A stretch of 64,000 nucleotides of DNA from Cyclospora cayetanensis (GCF_002999335.1 NW_020312546.1:161436-225435), one strand, 5' to 3'; shown: positions 35,439-48,377, counted from the stretch's first letter. Numbers and translations are program-made. Notes: generated from the sequence alone by a model not told the origin.

Positions 35439-38400
35439 CTAGGCCCTCCAAAAGCCATATGCTTTAAACCATAAGACATACCACAGAGCAGTAGCAAGTT
35501 TCGCGGAAATCGGAAATAAACCGCTTTGTGCTAGCTTCAAACTTTGCGTCGCCCAAGGGAACCGCCAGTCCTCTGTTAAAAGTTTCATTGCAGGTTCCCG
35601 GGGTTCGCACCTTCTCGCCAAGAGGCCATCCCAGAGGCAAGAAGCAACCCTGATAAAGGCCTATTTTCAATATGCTTCGAGGTGCGAGGATGCCTCCCGC
35701 ATGCCCATAATATGCACGCGTTTGAGCTCGCGTTCCAGTTTAAGGCAGGGAGCGATTGCCGGAAAGCACCGCCGGATGCGCGGGTTCAGGTGTGTGCTCA
35801 CTCATACAAAGCGCGCAAACCTCTAATGTAACTATTGGTTCTGCAGAACCCCTTAAAAAATGAAATTCGAAGGAGCGAACATGGCCCAGGGGAACTTGAG
35901 GCGCAAGCTCTGCAGAACAGTGGCATCCCAAACGCCACACAGACACACATACACGACTCGTCAACTTTGTCCTCTGTAGTGCTCTCTCGGATAAAATTCA
36001 TAGAATTTGTTCCTCTAATGATATCCTAGAATGATGTGAAACATTGTTGACGGGAGGCAACCTCTCAGAAGGGGCCGTCAGCATCGACATGTGCATCTGA
36101 AAATATGGATGCTGCTCCCACTGCGAAAGGGACGGTGGCTGTGCGGTTCCCCGTTTGCTTGTTTCAAAGGTGAAAACTGCGTGATAAAACAAATCTAGGA
36201 ACTCCAATGGTAGAGGAAGTGCTCATGAACGCAGTAGGGGGGCCCGGTGTAACGTCATGCGCATGCATCGTTTTACCTTGTTAAACACCTTCTCGATAGG
36301 CAGCTCATATTGCTTGCAAAATGCCACCGTGATACGAGGGTCCATGTAGTTGATCTTAGACGTCCCCAAGGCTACAGTCTTGTTATCGTCTTTCATCCTC
36401 ATCCGCACCAAGTGGCTCTGTTTCTTCTTCCTGCAGCAAGCAGCGAACACGCACCCGCCAGAAAAAGCTGCACCCGGTACAGCCGAAACCCCTGCGGCCG
36501 CTACAGGAAATTGCGGGAGAGAGGGGAAAGGGCGTGAAACTGCATGGCAGGCAGCTTGCGACCAGTGAGACACTTAGCACCCAATCCGCAAGAAATGCAA
36601 GACTAGATCACCCCCAAAGAACATGCCGCCGCAATCGCCAACAAGCCAGCAGGGGTCGAACGCTCATCTCCCAGACACTACGAATGCGTATAGTGCCCGA
36701 ATACCCCACGGCTGAAGCTGGCATTGCGAGCACGTACTCTACTTGTGCAATCTTCTTGGTGACCGCTTCTTCCCTCATCCCGTCTCTCACTACAGATTTC
36801 CGCGGCTCTCCTTTCAGACTCTGAGGCACTCGCAAGCATTCAGATCGTCTTGACCCGCATGAGCAAAAGCTCCACACTCAGCAGGTTCTGCTAGCACGCT
36901 AGGAAAGGCGTTTGCTCAGGAGGCCTGCTGCTGCCTGATGTACGTGTGCCTGCGTGATATAAAGCGCGCACAACAAAGTCGGAGTGAAACTTGAAGCCTT
37001 TGGCTGCTCCTTTGTTTTTCTTGAGGTGCTGCTGAAAGGCCTTCAGCTCGCGAAGGTCCTCTTCGATGGCTTGCAGCTGATGCTCTAATCGTGCCATGGA
37101 GGCCGCATGTTGTTTCGGGACGGAGCGCTGGTGGTTGCAAAGAATTGCAACGGCTCTGCACAAACAAACACCAAAGCGAAAGAGGAAAGCGCATTAGAAA
37201 CGCCACTCCTCGACAAAGCCGACGTAGGGCATACAAAAGCACAGGAAGGCCGTTCTCGGGTATGCATCTTGCACCGGTTTGCGTCATTGTAAAACTGCAC
37301 GAGCTGATTGACGTCAGAGAGATTAACGTCCAAGACGGGGGTCTCATTTGTCGCTGGCCCCTCTCTCTCTGCTGGCTCTTTAGTCGTGGTGCAAACGGCA
37401 ACTTTCTTTTCCTTTTTCGCGCTGATGCAACCTAGCGGCACGTCTTCATCATCATCCGAAGTTGTTGTTGCTACCGCTGCAGCAACAGCTACTGCGGCCT
37501 CCTGTTCTGCCTTGACCGTCTTTTTTCCCTTCACCTTGCTCATCTTCTTCTGGTGCTCCGTCTCGACTTCCTCCTTGAACTTTCGCAATGTCGGCCTGCA
37601 TGCACAGCACCGACCAGGTTTATCCTGAATTCTTGAGCGAGCGCATGCACGCGCGGGGATGCCGTCGGCACTGCGGTTGCAAAATACGCTTGAAGCTGAT
37701 GCAGCTCGCACCTCAAAAAACAAACAAAAAAACTCCTTTCACCCTCGTTTTAACCCAAGGCCGCCTCGGCTACGAGTTGTGGAGCCAAGGGCTAATCGAC
37801 CGGTCTTCAGGAAACGCGCATGCACTTACTGCAGCTTTTGCAGCTCTTGCTGCAAAGTGATGCTGGCATTGTACGTGCGAAACATCTTCGCACTAAGGCC
37901 TGGCATCAGCTGCTTCAGGTGATTGTTCAGCGAAGTGCTCTGGCGAACCACACACATCCAGCACACCCAAAACACGCACACCAGACCCTTTAAGCCTGCT
38001 GAAAGGCAGCTCGCATGACATGCGCGCAACTGCGCAACCCAAGAAGACAGCCGCCGCTTTATTTGAATGCAAGAGGGCCAAACTGAAGTACGCACATTAA
38101 TGCGATCGAAGACATCTTCCTCTGGCTTTTTCCCGCGGCAAAACCCTACCAAGTTCTTGAAGGCTTGCGAATCTATCTGCAACATGCAATGCAGCCAAAG
38201 CAGAATCCGCGGATTGAGGTCAAGCTCACACGTGCACACATTTGAAAGCAGAACGAGATAACGAGAGCAGCAAAAGCGCTTTGCTCCTTCCCGTTAGAAA
38301 TGCTCTGCAGCACCGGCCTTAGCGGATGCGAGCCACTTTCCCCGCAGTTCTTGGACGTGCTATCGCTTCGAGGTGCTTGAAATTTGAATTACGCACTTTA

Positions 38401-41400
38401 ACGGTGTTGAAGTATCGGATGGAATCTTTTCCAAGAAAGTCAAACGTAACTTCTTCCGTTTCGCTGTTCAGCGTCGTGTGTTCAACCCGTAGACTGCAGC
38501 AGCCCACGGTGTCAGCCTCCTCGTCTGCAAACCTCAAACCGCACTCGAGACGTCGACACCTTCACACCCCAGCGGCATGCTGGCGTCAAACAACCAACAA
38601 AGCAGCATCGATGCAGCAGGCAAAACTATGCGAAGAGCGCCTAAAGCGGTGAGACGGCAGGACAGAGAGGCAAAAACGCATATACAGTGGAGTTTTCCTC
38701 TATGTAGCGCCTTGCCCGTTGGGTACAGGACTAAGACCAGCACTCAAAGGCCTACTACTATATTTGGCCATCTCGCACTATAAAACTGGTTGAACGCAAT
38801 AAGTTGCCTCTTCACCTGTGTCCTTCTCTCCGCCCACACGAAGGGCAAGGAAATCGATGAGATACGTGGCAGTGCCGAGCTGCCGATCCAGCGGGTCTGC
38901 ACTCCGCATCTTTTTGTAGTAATCTTCTCTGATCTTCACGACATAGTGCTTCAGTCGGCGCGCTTTTTCGTATTTTAGAAAGTCCTGTTGACCCTTGAAA
39001 CCCGACTGTGCTGCCAAGTACATGTACTTGACCTGCAGGCGCACGAATTGCGGTGTATCCTCAGGTTGGGGTGCACTGCAGGGTTAGCCAGCATGAGTCT
39101 TGGGCTCCTTGGCGGAGCTAGTTTGACGCTAGAAAGCGGGAAAGCGGCGTATATTAGAGTTCTGATCATGAGATGCGGTGCGTGCAGCTAGCGACCAAAG
39201 GTTAGCGGTACAATCAGAGAGGCCTCATGCCCCCTGGTGCACACATGTTGCTGTTGAACACGAAGACGCACAGCAAGGCCCTATCCACTTTTTGACGCAC
39301 ACAGCACGACCTATTTGAAATGCGGGGACCGACCTGGTCGTTGATGGAGTCTCTGTAGAAGGCGAGCCAAGTGACTCTGCAATCGTGTGCAATATCCTTC
39401 CAGCAGTGCCCAGGCATGTCAGGAGCGCGGGGAACCGGAGCATCTTCTCCCAAATTTAGAATGACGTCTTCTGGGAAGATGCGGCGCTGCGGACGACACA
39501 GACGCAACGTGCAGAGAGAGCTGCGAGCGACAGCTCCGCGCGCTGAAAAACGGTTTCGTTGACAACGCGAGGCTCCCAGGCAGACGATTGCACCTTCCAC
39601 GATGAAAGCCGAGTGTTGGCTATCCTGTGTGTTGGCTATCCTGTGTGTTGGCCATCCTGCATTGCAGGGCAGAAGGCGCACGCCCAGCTCCGAGCTGCTT
39701 GCAGTTGGGGGGTGGCAATTCAAGACGCTACCTTCAGCATGCCCTGTTTAGGGTGCTCGCCGCGACCTCGGAAAAGACCTGGAGGCTCAGCCTTGCAATT
39801 GCCAACTTTCTCTCGCAGCCAGTCCACGAGAGCAAAGGCGAAGGGCGCTGCCTCGGCATCCTTCTGCGCTTTCAGTGCCTGAGGAACGACAACCAGCCAC
39901 GAGGCCTCATCCGAAATCAGCCGAGCCGCTGGAGCTTGCAGCAGGCACAAGCTGTTCGCCAAATCTTGCGCGTGTGCGTTGTGCGAAACGACGCCCCCAG
40001 CCTTCTCCGAGAAGGTCACTTTGCCACCTAACCACACCCCCAGGCACACTGCGCCGTGCAAATAGACTCGCCTCCTTCTCCTCTTTGGACAGATTTTTCT
40101 TGGCCTCCTTCAGCGTGTCGAGGTGCTGCTTTATCTTTGAAAAGTCGCATGCCTCAAAACCACACGCCTCAGCTGCTGCTGCCGCGGGCGCTCTTGCAGC
40201 CGCTGCAGCAGCAGCGGAATTTTCGCCAGCAGCAGCAGCGGCACCACCGTCAGCCTCCGTGTCCACCAAGCGAACAGTCGCGTGCTTGGGGTCTTGTTTG
40301 ATCAAGTGATCAGCTGGCAACTTGGAGAGAAACGCCCGCCAAAAATTCTTGACGAAGCGCATCTTTGTCGCATAGTCGCTCTCTAGGACGCCGCACCTGT
40401 GCAAACACACTTACACATGCATGAAAAACCTCAAATTGCAGATTTTTCTGCACTTACCCTCCCCCCTACCGACTTCGCCTAAAAAACCCTCGCCCGTGAG
40501 CCCTCAGCTACACGTACACCCCAAAGATCGCACCCCACCCTCACTCCACTGCCCTGAGAAATGAAAGCGCCTACGAAACTTAAACCTGACTGACCAAAAG
40601 TTTGCGACTTCCTCCGCCTCCGGCGGAAGCGAAACCTCCTGGCCTTTGTATTTGATGCCGATGCCGTGCGGCTCGTAAGGAGGCGCAAAAATCATGCCGT
40701 TGTGTTCAAGATATTGCCACTGAAGAACCCAGCAACCCCAACTTGCCAAGCCACCCAAAACTCATGACAGCAGATTGTACATCCAAAACCGTAACCCCCA
40801 GAGCACAGTTCTCTCCCTGCCTGCCCGCCCTTCCCCTCTCCGAGAGTGTACATACACCGCAGACACCGTCATCCTCCGGAGGCTTGTCTCCTTACCTGAA
40901 CGACGTTGTTTTCAAGTTGCGAAAGATCTTTCTCCCACCATCGGGAAATCGGCTCAAAGTTCTCTTCCGTCTTCGTATACTTGTTCCTGCGGCGAGCGCC
41001 GACAGGTGAAGGAGAAGCTGACGGCCGTGATATTCCCGTTGCAGTGCCTGCTGCGGCTGCCTTCGGCATTTCTCCATCCTTGACATCCGTTTTTACGTTG
41101 CTCAGAGCAGCGGCCAAAGAGCCCTTCACTGCAACTCCCCTGGCAGTGCTGCCCTGTGCAGCTCCTGCTGAGTCGTCTGCTCTGCCGTTGGTGCTGCAAC
41201 TGCCCGTGGTAGTGGTTGTACTGCTGCTGCAGCTCACGGCCTCTTTCACCAGGAATTTCGAATCACCGTTCTCGACCTTAGCAGGCTCGCCTCCTTCGGC
41301 GGCACCTGCAGCCGAAACCGCAACAGCGGCTTCGGGCTCAACTTTGCACTGCTTGAAGCGCTTGGCTCCCAAGGGCAGCGTATCCTCGTCGGAGGAGTCG

Positions 41401-41686
41401 CTTCCCTGCGAACAAACACGGCTGAACACTTCAGACAGTTATGAGGCAAAAGGAAGCGCTCGCACAAGTGCATCCACCGCAAGAAGCGGACTGAGAAGAC
41501 GGGGGAACAATGGGGAAGGAGGGAAAGAAGCTGCACTCCAGTGCAGCGGGGGTGGTAGTCAGCGGCCATGAGGGTGTCAAAAAAACAGGAGACAACAGGA
41601 TCTTCTTCCGCGCCGATCACAGTGCAGACGATCGGCCTTTTTCAGGAGGCTTTCTTTCTCACGAGTTCGCGCTTCTTTTGCGTCAT
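35439..41686 (-). CDS. TOP1: DNA topoisomerase I (type IB)
   Basis: Nuclear enzyme that relaxes supercoils through a transient 3'-phosphotyrosine nick. Fourteen exons (41686-41663, 41405-40896, 40719-40595, 40396-40072, 39878-39732, 39486-39334, 39032-38816, 38524-38397, 38176-38096, 37939-37830, 37595-37275, 37155-36991, 36430-36277 and 35570-35439) give about 863 residues in frame. The N-terminal 178 residues are low-complexity. Core motifs follow: [75 protein letters not shown] and [14 protein letters not shown]. The linker is charged. The active-site Tyr lies in [19 protein letters not shown]. An Ala-rich insertion (~30 residues, 40300-40180) interrupts the core. The last exon is inferred from RFPWA after an FNK donor, and the exon 4 donor looks like GC (GAG|GCGAGT). 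Both are less certain than the rest. Confidence 0.95.
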
Positions 41687-44600
41687 ATTGTGAACCGCAG
41701 CGGGGGAGACGAGCGCCGTAAGTGACAGAGCCGCCACACCTCTAGCCAGCCTGAAAGAGGCGTAGCGTTGCGAGGGATGAGTCGAAGTAACAAGGGAGAG
41801 AGGGACTGCGGTCTAAGAAACGAGAGAGAGAGACTGCGCGAGCGCTCCTGGCGCCGCTTGCACCAACGTTTTTTCTCAGCTTAAAGCCACAAGTGTCCAG
41901 CAGCCAACGCGCAAAAGCAGGAGAAAGCCTCAAGGGCTGTATTGTACTCCTGGAGGGGTGGAACGGGTGCGTTGCTGCCACTCGGCGGCAGTCTGTGCAG
42001 TGCTGCTTCTCCCAGCAAGTGACCAAAATACGCATGAAAAATGTGAAGAAAACACGTTCAAATTTGCAGCAGACGGGCCGGAAACTAGCGCGCGCCGAAA
42101 GCCCCGATGGCGAGTTCATCAAGGCGCTCGCATGCCGCCAGCGCATGCGCCGAAGCGAAGAGTTTCATGATTTTTTGAGCGGTACAGCGGGAAAGTGCAC
42201 ACCCTAGTGACAAGACCAAGCGATTCCTGCACGGTTCAGGCATTTGTATGCGCAGAGAACGTGCTCGAATCTTGCTCCACGCTGACGACTGCCGAGCGCC
42301 TCTGCAAGCTTCGCTGCGCGCTTATCCACGCCTTGGATCTGTGGCTCTCTTAGGGTGCAGGGAAAATTCTCAGTCCGTTTTTCTGCGTGAGTGATGAATC
42401 GAAGCACGCAAAAGAGGTCTCTTGTCCACCAGTCGCCCTGTGCTTCAGCAAGAAACCCTCTAGCTGGAGGTACTTGGCGTTGCGGTGTCAACCCCTCTAG
42501 TGACACTTCACGGACGTAGTCTGTCTACAGAGCTTCAAACAGGAGCAGTAGTGCCGTAAAAAGTTCCCTTTCTTCGATCACCTAACACATTACAGCGCCA
42601 CGACCCCATAAAAGTTCTAGGTGTACACCCCCTATGTCCACAGGGAGTTGTGGCTGACCCATGAGGGCTAGCGGCTAGCCAGAAAGTTTAAAGTGCAAAA
42701 CCACGTTGTCTTCAAATAAGCCCAAGGAGAGCCTGCACGCTGAGTGGCTGGCTACCCAATGATGCAGTGAACGCACACATACAAAACGGCAGCGACTGTC
42801 CGCACTCCAAACCATTCCTCGAACAGTCCGCAATAGTTATTTGATAAACATTCAAGGTGCTTGAAAAGCGGGGAAAACTGGATCCGATTGACGTCCCAGC
42901 TGCTAGAGGGCGCCGAAGCAGAGAAGCCGCCATCTCGGCGGGCATTGGAGCCGCTTAAAGACTTGCGCTTGGCTCTTACTTACAAGAAACAGTCAATGAA
43001 ACGCATTCCGAGAGAGTAAAAGCGGGCGATTCTTCCTTAATCCTGAAAAAATTTAGCTACGGATATCATTGGGGGTGCTGTCCCGTAATTCTCGAACACG
43101 TTCAAATGCATACATACATGCTCCTCAAACGTTGCTGCCTGCTGTATCTCCTTAATGTCATGACCTCTCAGCGTATTGTACTGTTCTGCTCTTTTGGTGC
43201 TGGTGTTCACTGGCAGTCCTTCGAGTACTACACCACTGCGTTAGATCAACTTGCCAGAAGTTGGAGGGTGTGAAGGACTTTAGGCGCGTAGACACACTAC
43301 ATATGGAAGTTGGGGGGCGGAAAAAAGGATACACAGCAACAGGACGTCCTATTTAGCTTCCATGGACGGTTTCATTTCGTGCATTAAGCCTCAGAGGTTA
43401 AAGGGAGCGGCGAGAACAAAGTCTACGAATTCCGAGACGTGTGTAGGCCTGTAAGAGCAGAAACCTCGACGCTTTTGTACGAGGAGGCATGATGAAGGGG
43501 CCTTAGGAACTGCATCAGCAGAAGCAAGCAATGCCTCCGCCGTGTGATTTGCCGTATTTTACGGCGAGTTGCACCTTCACGTCCTCAGACAGAGCTTTTT
43601 TCGTGGGGACCATATGTGCGTCGATGACCCCTTCTGGGTAACAGTTACTTCCCTTTGGCGTAACTGCACATGGCTTCCTCCTTTGGTTTATTTATTTCTT
43701 CGCTTGCCATCTACTTCTCCGTGCCTTCGCGGTGCTCTCCCCAGCAGTTGCAACCTGTTTCGCGTCTTTGTACGTTGTTTCATTGCTGCCACAGTTGCAT
43801 TTCTCCGCTGCACTCAACTTTAGTTTTTCGAAGGCCACATTTGCTAGCCTTCACGCAATTCCCTCTGACTATTTAGACTACTGGCTTTGCCTGAAAATTA
43901 AGACACTCTCCTACAGGTACACTAGACGCACTAAATACAGTCCTCCAGTAGATGCAAACAAGTCGTCACCTAGCATTATGTACCACGCCTCCTCTCGATC
44001 CATCCGTTTATTTACATTATTCCTTTGCGTGCGCTAGGTGTTCTTCCTTCTCAGTCATTGTTGCTTACGCCTGCAATAGCCTCAACAAGTCTCTGTTGCT
44101 CGTAATCGCCATGGGAATATGATCTCATTCAGTGCGTGTCATGGGGTACTGAGGAGTTCTTGAAACAGACACAAGCGCTCACTTGCGCTGCTGCCTACTC
44201 CTACACCTTGCACTCACTCCCCCTTACCCCGCAGTCTTCCCCTCCTCATCGCTCCTACATCGTTTTTTTCGCCTCTGCGGAGAGAGGCAGGCCGCATCTA
44301 CCTCACGGTAAGGAACAGGCAAGCAGGGGCGGAAAACTATCAGCTCAAGCATCTGTTCGAGCCTAATCTCAACAAGAAGCAGCAAGCACCAGGCGTCAAA
44401 AAAGGAAGAAAACGCATGAAGAAAAGGCCAAAGGAGCCGCATCGACGCCTCGGGCTGTGTAGACAGCTGCGTAGACCAAGCAGTCTGCACAGCCGTAGCG
44501 TCGAGATCATGACGAAAGCAGCAAGAGCCAAGGAATGTTTCGCTGGTGCATGAGCTTTTCTTCCCACCCCCCTTCTCCGCACTCGCCATAGACAGTGCAG

Positions 44601-45254
44601 GGTCCCCTATTCCCCCTCTCCTCCCCCTCCTTGCACGTTCATGGGAAGGGATGCCTTCCTCCCTCCCTTAGACTGCACAAAGCGAACGCGTCTTAAAGAT
44701 CAGACGCTAGCTCCAGCATCTCTAGCGGCTGCCTGGATACGAGTTGTGTTTGGGGAGTCTCGCTCCTCGGCAGTCCGGCAATCTCTCGCCCTTTGTGGCA
44801 TCACCAGCAAAGGAAACAGTCCCAAAATACACCCTATGCATATGCCCAACTGACAAAATCACATGGACACACACACACACACCGCAGAAGCCGAATCACC
44901 ACAAACTGCCTCGCACCCCGCATCCTTCTGCCTCCACAGCAGACAAAACAAGACGCTGCTAACAACGACCCTTAAAGGCCACGCTACAGCCTCCACAGAA
45001 AACTCACAAACGCACTCCATCGCAGAAGTCATACAGACAAACAAACAAACAAACATGCATACACACAGACACAAACAAACAAACACGCGGTGAGACGGAG
45101 AACTTGCACACATACACAACAGATACACATGAAAAAAAATCTGCAACATATATCAACACATAGAGATCTACACATACACAACTTGTAGACACATATACAC
45201 AAAACTCCCCATTTCCTCCTCCTGCTGCTCTTCCCCCCAGTCCCTCACGTTCCC
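41687..45254. other. About 3.5-kb region without a recognised gene
   Basis: Holds the topoisomerase I promoter (adjacent to 41686) and the 3' flank of the TMEM65-like gene. Frames at 43569-44037 are hydrophobic but lack ATG context, splice partners or motifs. A final TMEM65-like exon could be hidden at 44.6-45.25 kb, since the model ends abruptly. A CA/AAAC-rich tract lies at 44860-45130. Confidence 0.4.
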
Positions 45255-48200
45255 TTAAAAGCCTACCACTGAGCCAACAAGGTGAGCGTTGCGAGCAGCA
45301 CTTGTTTCCGCCTGCTGCGGAGAGAGACGTGCTGTGGGAGGCCCTGTACAGACACACAAAGATGCACAATGCCAGAGACAGCGATGATCGGTAGCCTCGC
45401 ATGTTTTCTGTGTGTGTAAGCTGCTGCAGCGAGAAACACGCGGGTGCTCCCTCGGTGCAGAGAACTACCACCACGCTCGCGAGGAGCAGTGTGTATATAC
45501 ATATGAATACAGATATTTATACACAGCAATATATGTGCTTTTCGGAGATATATATACATATAAATATAGATATTTATGTCCATCAATATATGTGCTTTTC
45601 GGAGAAAAGCTGCTGAGCACAAGACATCCCCCAAAGCATTCGTTGGCAGCTCGCTGGAGCCTCCACAGTTTTGCTAGCGTTACGAAACAAATCGCAGGCA
45701 GTTGATGAACAAGACAGGCAACAGGTCGTCCTGGAGGAGTTCTCATTATTCTTTATCTGCCGATTTCCCCCCTCCTATAGCGCGTTGAAGGACTTACATT
45801 TGAATCGATATACGAATCGCTCAATAAAGCCCCCTGTCACAACGCCTGAAGCGCAGCTCACAAGATTTCCAAGTCCAGCTGCCTGCGGATGCACAGTCAG
45901 ACACACGCGTCACGCAAAGGCAGGAGCTGAGGGTAAGAAAGAGGGTGAAATGCATGCATGCATCGTGCCGCTGCTGCAGTCAAAGCGCATGGCTGACTGC
46001 CAGCGCCCGCGCCGTCAAGAAGAGCAAACGTGGAAATACAAAATTAGTTTTAACAGACACTGAAAGATAGAGACAGCAATCGAAAAACAGATCGACAGAT
46101 AGAGCGAGCGAAAGACAGATAGATAGAGAGAGCAAAAGACAGCTCGACAGACAGATAGAGAGAGCAAAAGACAGCTCGACAGACAGATAGAGAGAGCAAA
46201 AGACAGACACACATATAGAAGCATACAGCAAGATAGACAGAACGAAAAGCCAGCCTGTCTCGCAAATACATTTACCCCTTGAGACATACCGCTAAGGTGG
46301 AGAGCCCTAAGGCGACGCCAAGTTGCAGATCGATGATCTCGCCACACAGAAGCATGAGACTGCAAAAACAACAGCAAACACAGAAAATTGTACCCTTGCA
46401 GCTTTGCTGGTGCTAAATGCACCAGCCTTCGTCTTCTCGTATTGCTGTTGTTGCACTCCCCTTATGAACACTGACGCTTAAGGGACGGCTGAAAATCACT
46501 GACACCGGAAGCTGTGCATGCATAGCAGCAGCAGAAAGAGAAAGCGGAGAAGATTCCTTAGAGTAGTATAAGAAGGATACTTCGTAGTAGGGGTATACTG
46601 CGTATCCAGCATCAGCAAGAGAAGGAGGAGAAGATTCTTTAGAGTAGCATAAGAAGGATATTAAATAGTAGGGGTATTCTGCATAGCCATCATGAAATCA
46701 GGAGCAGTTTAAGCAGCAGCATCGGCAAGAGAAAGAGAAGATTCCTTGAGTAGCATGAGAAGGATATTAAATAGTAGGGGTATACTGCGTATCCAGCATC
46801 AGCAAGAGAAGGAGGAGAAGATTCCTTAGAGTAGCATGAGAAGGATATTAAATAGTAGGGGTATACTGCGTATCCAGCATCAGCAAGAGAAGGAGGAGAA
46901 GATTCCTTAGAGTAGCATGAGAAGGATATTAAATAATAGGGGTATACTGCGTATCCAGCATCAGCAAGAGAAGGAGGAGAAGATTCCTTAGAGTAGCATG
47001 AGAAGGATATTGAATAGTAGGGGTATTCTGCATAGCCAGCATCAAATCGGCAGTAGCATGAGCATCATCAGCATCATAATACCAATTATCCATGAATCCG
47101 AAGCCTATGTAAGGAATGGCGCTTCTCAAGACTATTAAGAGCATCTGTTTGCTGCTGATTGGCTGTTGGGGGCGTCCAGATTGCAGCGCAGCGCGTAAGG
47201 CAGCTGCTTCTGCTTCAAGCAGCAGGAGGCGCTGCTGCACGTGCTGCTGCGAACCCTCGAAAGCAGAGGTATTGCATAGCTGGCAAGCTTCCCTGCCAGT
47301 TTTTTTGTCTTCGCCAAGCGTCTTTGCATCGTCGTTAGCAGCACCGTCATTTTGAGCAGCAGGAGCTGCTGCAGGAGAGGCGTTTGAAGAGGCTGCATCC
47401 GCCTTCGCGTCGAGCAGCTTCCTTTGGATCTGCTGTTGCTGCTGCTGCAGGAATGTTGGAACGAAGTGCAAGCAATACCACGTTCTGAACTCTCTCTGTG
47501 AGATCAGTCCATCTCTGTTCGCATCGATTGCCGCAAACCAGCTATCCACCAAGCTGCTGTCAACATCGCTGCTGCTGCTCTTAGACGTGCTGCTTTTGTG
47601 AGACTGCCTGACGACCTCAAACTCAGTAGCGAGGCTGCCGTCTCTTTCGCTACTAAACGCGACACTCCCACCATCTTCGCTGCTGCTGTCGCTAGCTGGA
47701 CTTAACGGGCTCCTCCTGGCAGTGCTCCCCAGGGTGCTGCTGCTGCTAGTGCCATTGCTGCTGCTGCTGTAGGCTGCTCTCTGCCCTGCTGCTGTTGTTG
47801 CGCTGCATGCGTCAGCAGCAGCAACAGCAGCAATCGCACCAGTAGCAGCAAATGGCTCTACTCCGCTGGGCAGGGAGGGCGCAAGCCGCCCCCGCGCATG
47901 CAGTCTGAGCACCCTATACAGCCTGCTGCTGCTGCTCGCCTTGCTGCTGCTGCTCGTCTTGCTGCTGCAGCTCCTTGCAACTGTGTAAGAGGCCGATATC
48001 GGGAAGATCCGCAGAGGCACCGCCGTTGGAGCAGTCGAAGGGGCGAAGAGAATTTCAGCCGCGTTCACAGCGGCAAGAGACTGAGACATCCATTTCGCTG
48101 GACTGCAAGAATAGCGCATCTTCCTGCTTGCTGCAGAGGCGGTTAGCGAAGCTGCTGGGAAGCTGCAGCCTGCCAGCGGGCAAGCAGCAGGCAGCAGCTG

Positions 48201-48377
48201 CCTCTGTCGCCGTATTGTCTCGCTGCCTCGGCAGCACAGTCGCAGAGGAGATCCAGAGTTCTCCGGTGTACGCTGATGGCGTTTGCAGCAGCAGCAGGAA
48301 TAGCAAGGCGAGCAGACCGCAGGGGAGAGCTCTGGGAGCAGCACCGAGGAGGGATGAGCGGAAACAGCAAGCACCAA
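45255..48377 (-). CDS. EF-hand protein with TMEM65-like membrane domain
   Basis: TMEM65 is a mitochondrial inner-membrane protein tied to Na+/Ca2+ exchange. The large 5' exon (48377-47083) encodes a Ser/Ala-rich region and one canonical EF-hand loop, DANRDGLISQRE, at about residues 300-311. It then has a coiled Gln/Leu segment and the first TMEM65 helix (RSAIPYIGFGFMDN). Exons 46359-46290 (LGVALGLSTLA), 45882-45798 (AAGLGNLVSCASGVVTGG), 45673-45621 and 45314-45255 continue in matching phase. The C-terminus (HLVGSVVGF, then stop) is shorter than TMEM65, so the last one or two exons are tentative. The 5' end is also unsure: the first in-frame ATG is 48119, while an ATG at 48390 opens another frame with a signal-like hydrophobic leader. 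A small intron may join that leader to the main frame. Confidence 0.75.
45485..45610. repeat. Two-copy duplication, core CAATATATGTGCTTTTCGGAGA
   Basis: A ~63-bp AT-rich block is repeated at about 45500 and 45565 in the intron between the last two TMEM65-like exons. Confidence 0.75.
46085..46205. repeat. About 30-bp tandem repeat, core AGAGAGCAAAAGACAG
   Basis: Three to four copies of a unit that includes AAAGACAGCTCGACAGACAG lie in a TMEM65-like intron (46289-45883). Confidence 0.85.
46560..47065. repeat. 81-bp minisatellite, about six copies
   Basis: The marker GAAGGATAT begins at 46572, 46653, 46759, 46840, 46921 and 47002. Spacing is exactly 81 bp except for one 106-bp step with an insertion. 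The array fills the intron after the EF-hand exon of the TMEM65-like gene. The unit is 27 codons, so a read-through frame stays open to 46929. Confidence 0.95.

Noticed and set aside
35581..35620. Possible tRNA T-arm (GGGTTCGCAC)
   Set aside because: No acceptor, D or anticodon arms could be paired around it.
43569..44037. Hydrophobic overlapping plus-strand frames
   Set aside because: They overlap in three frames in C/T-rich sequence with no conserved motif, so composition explains them.
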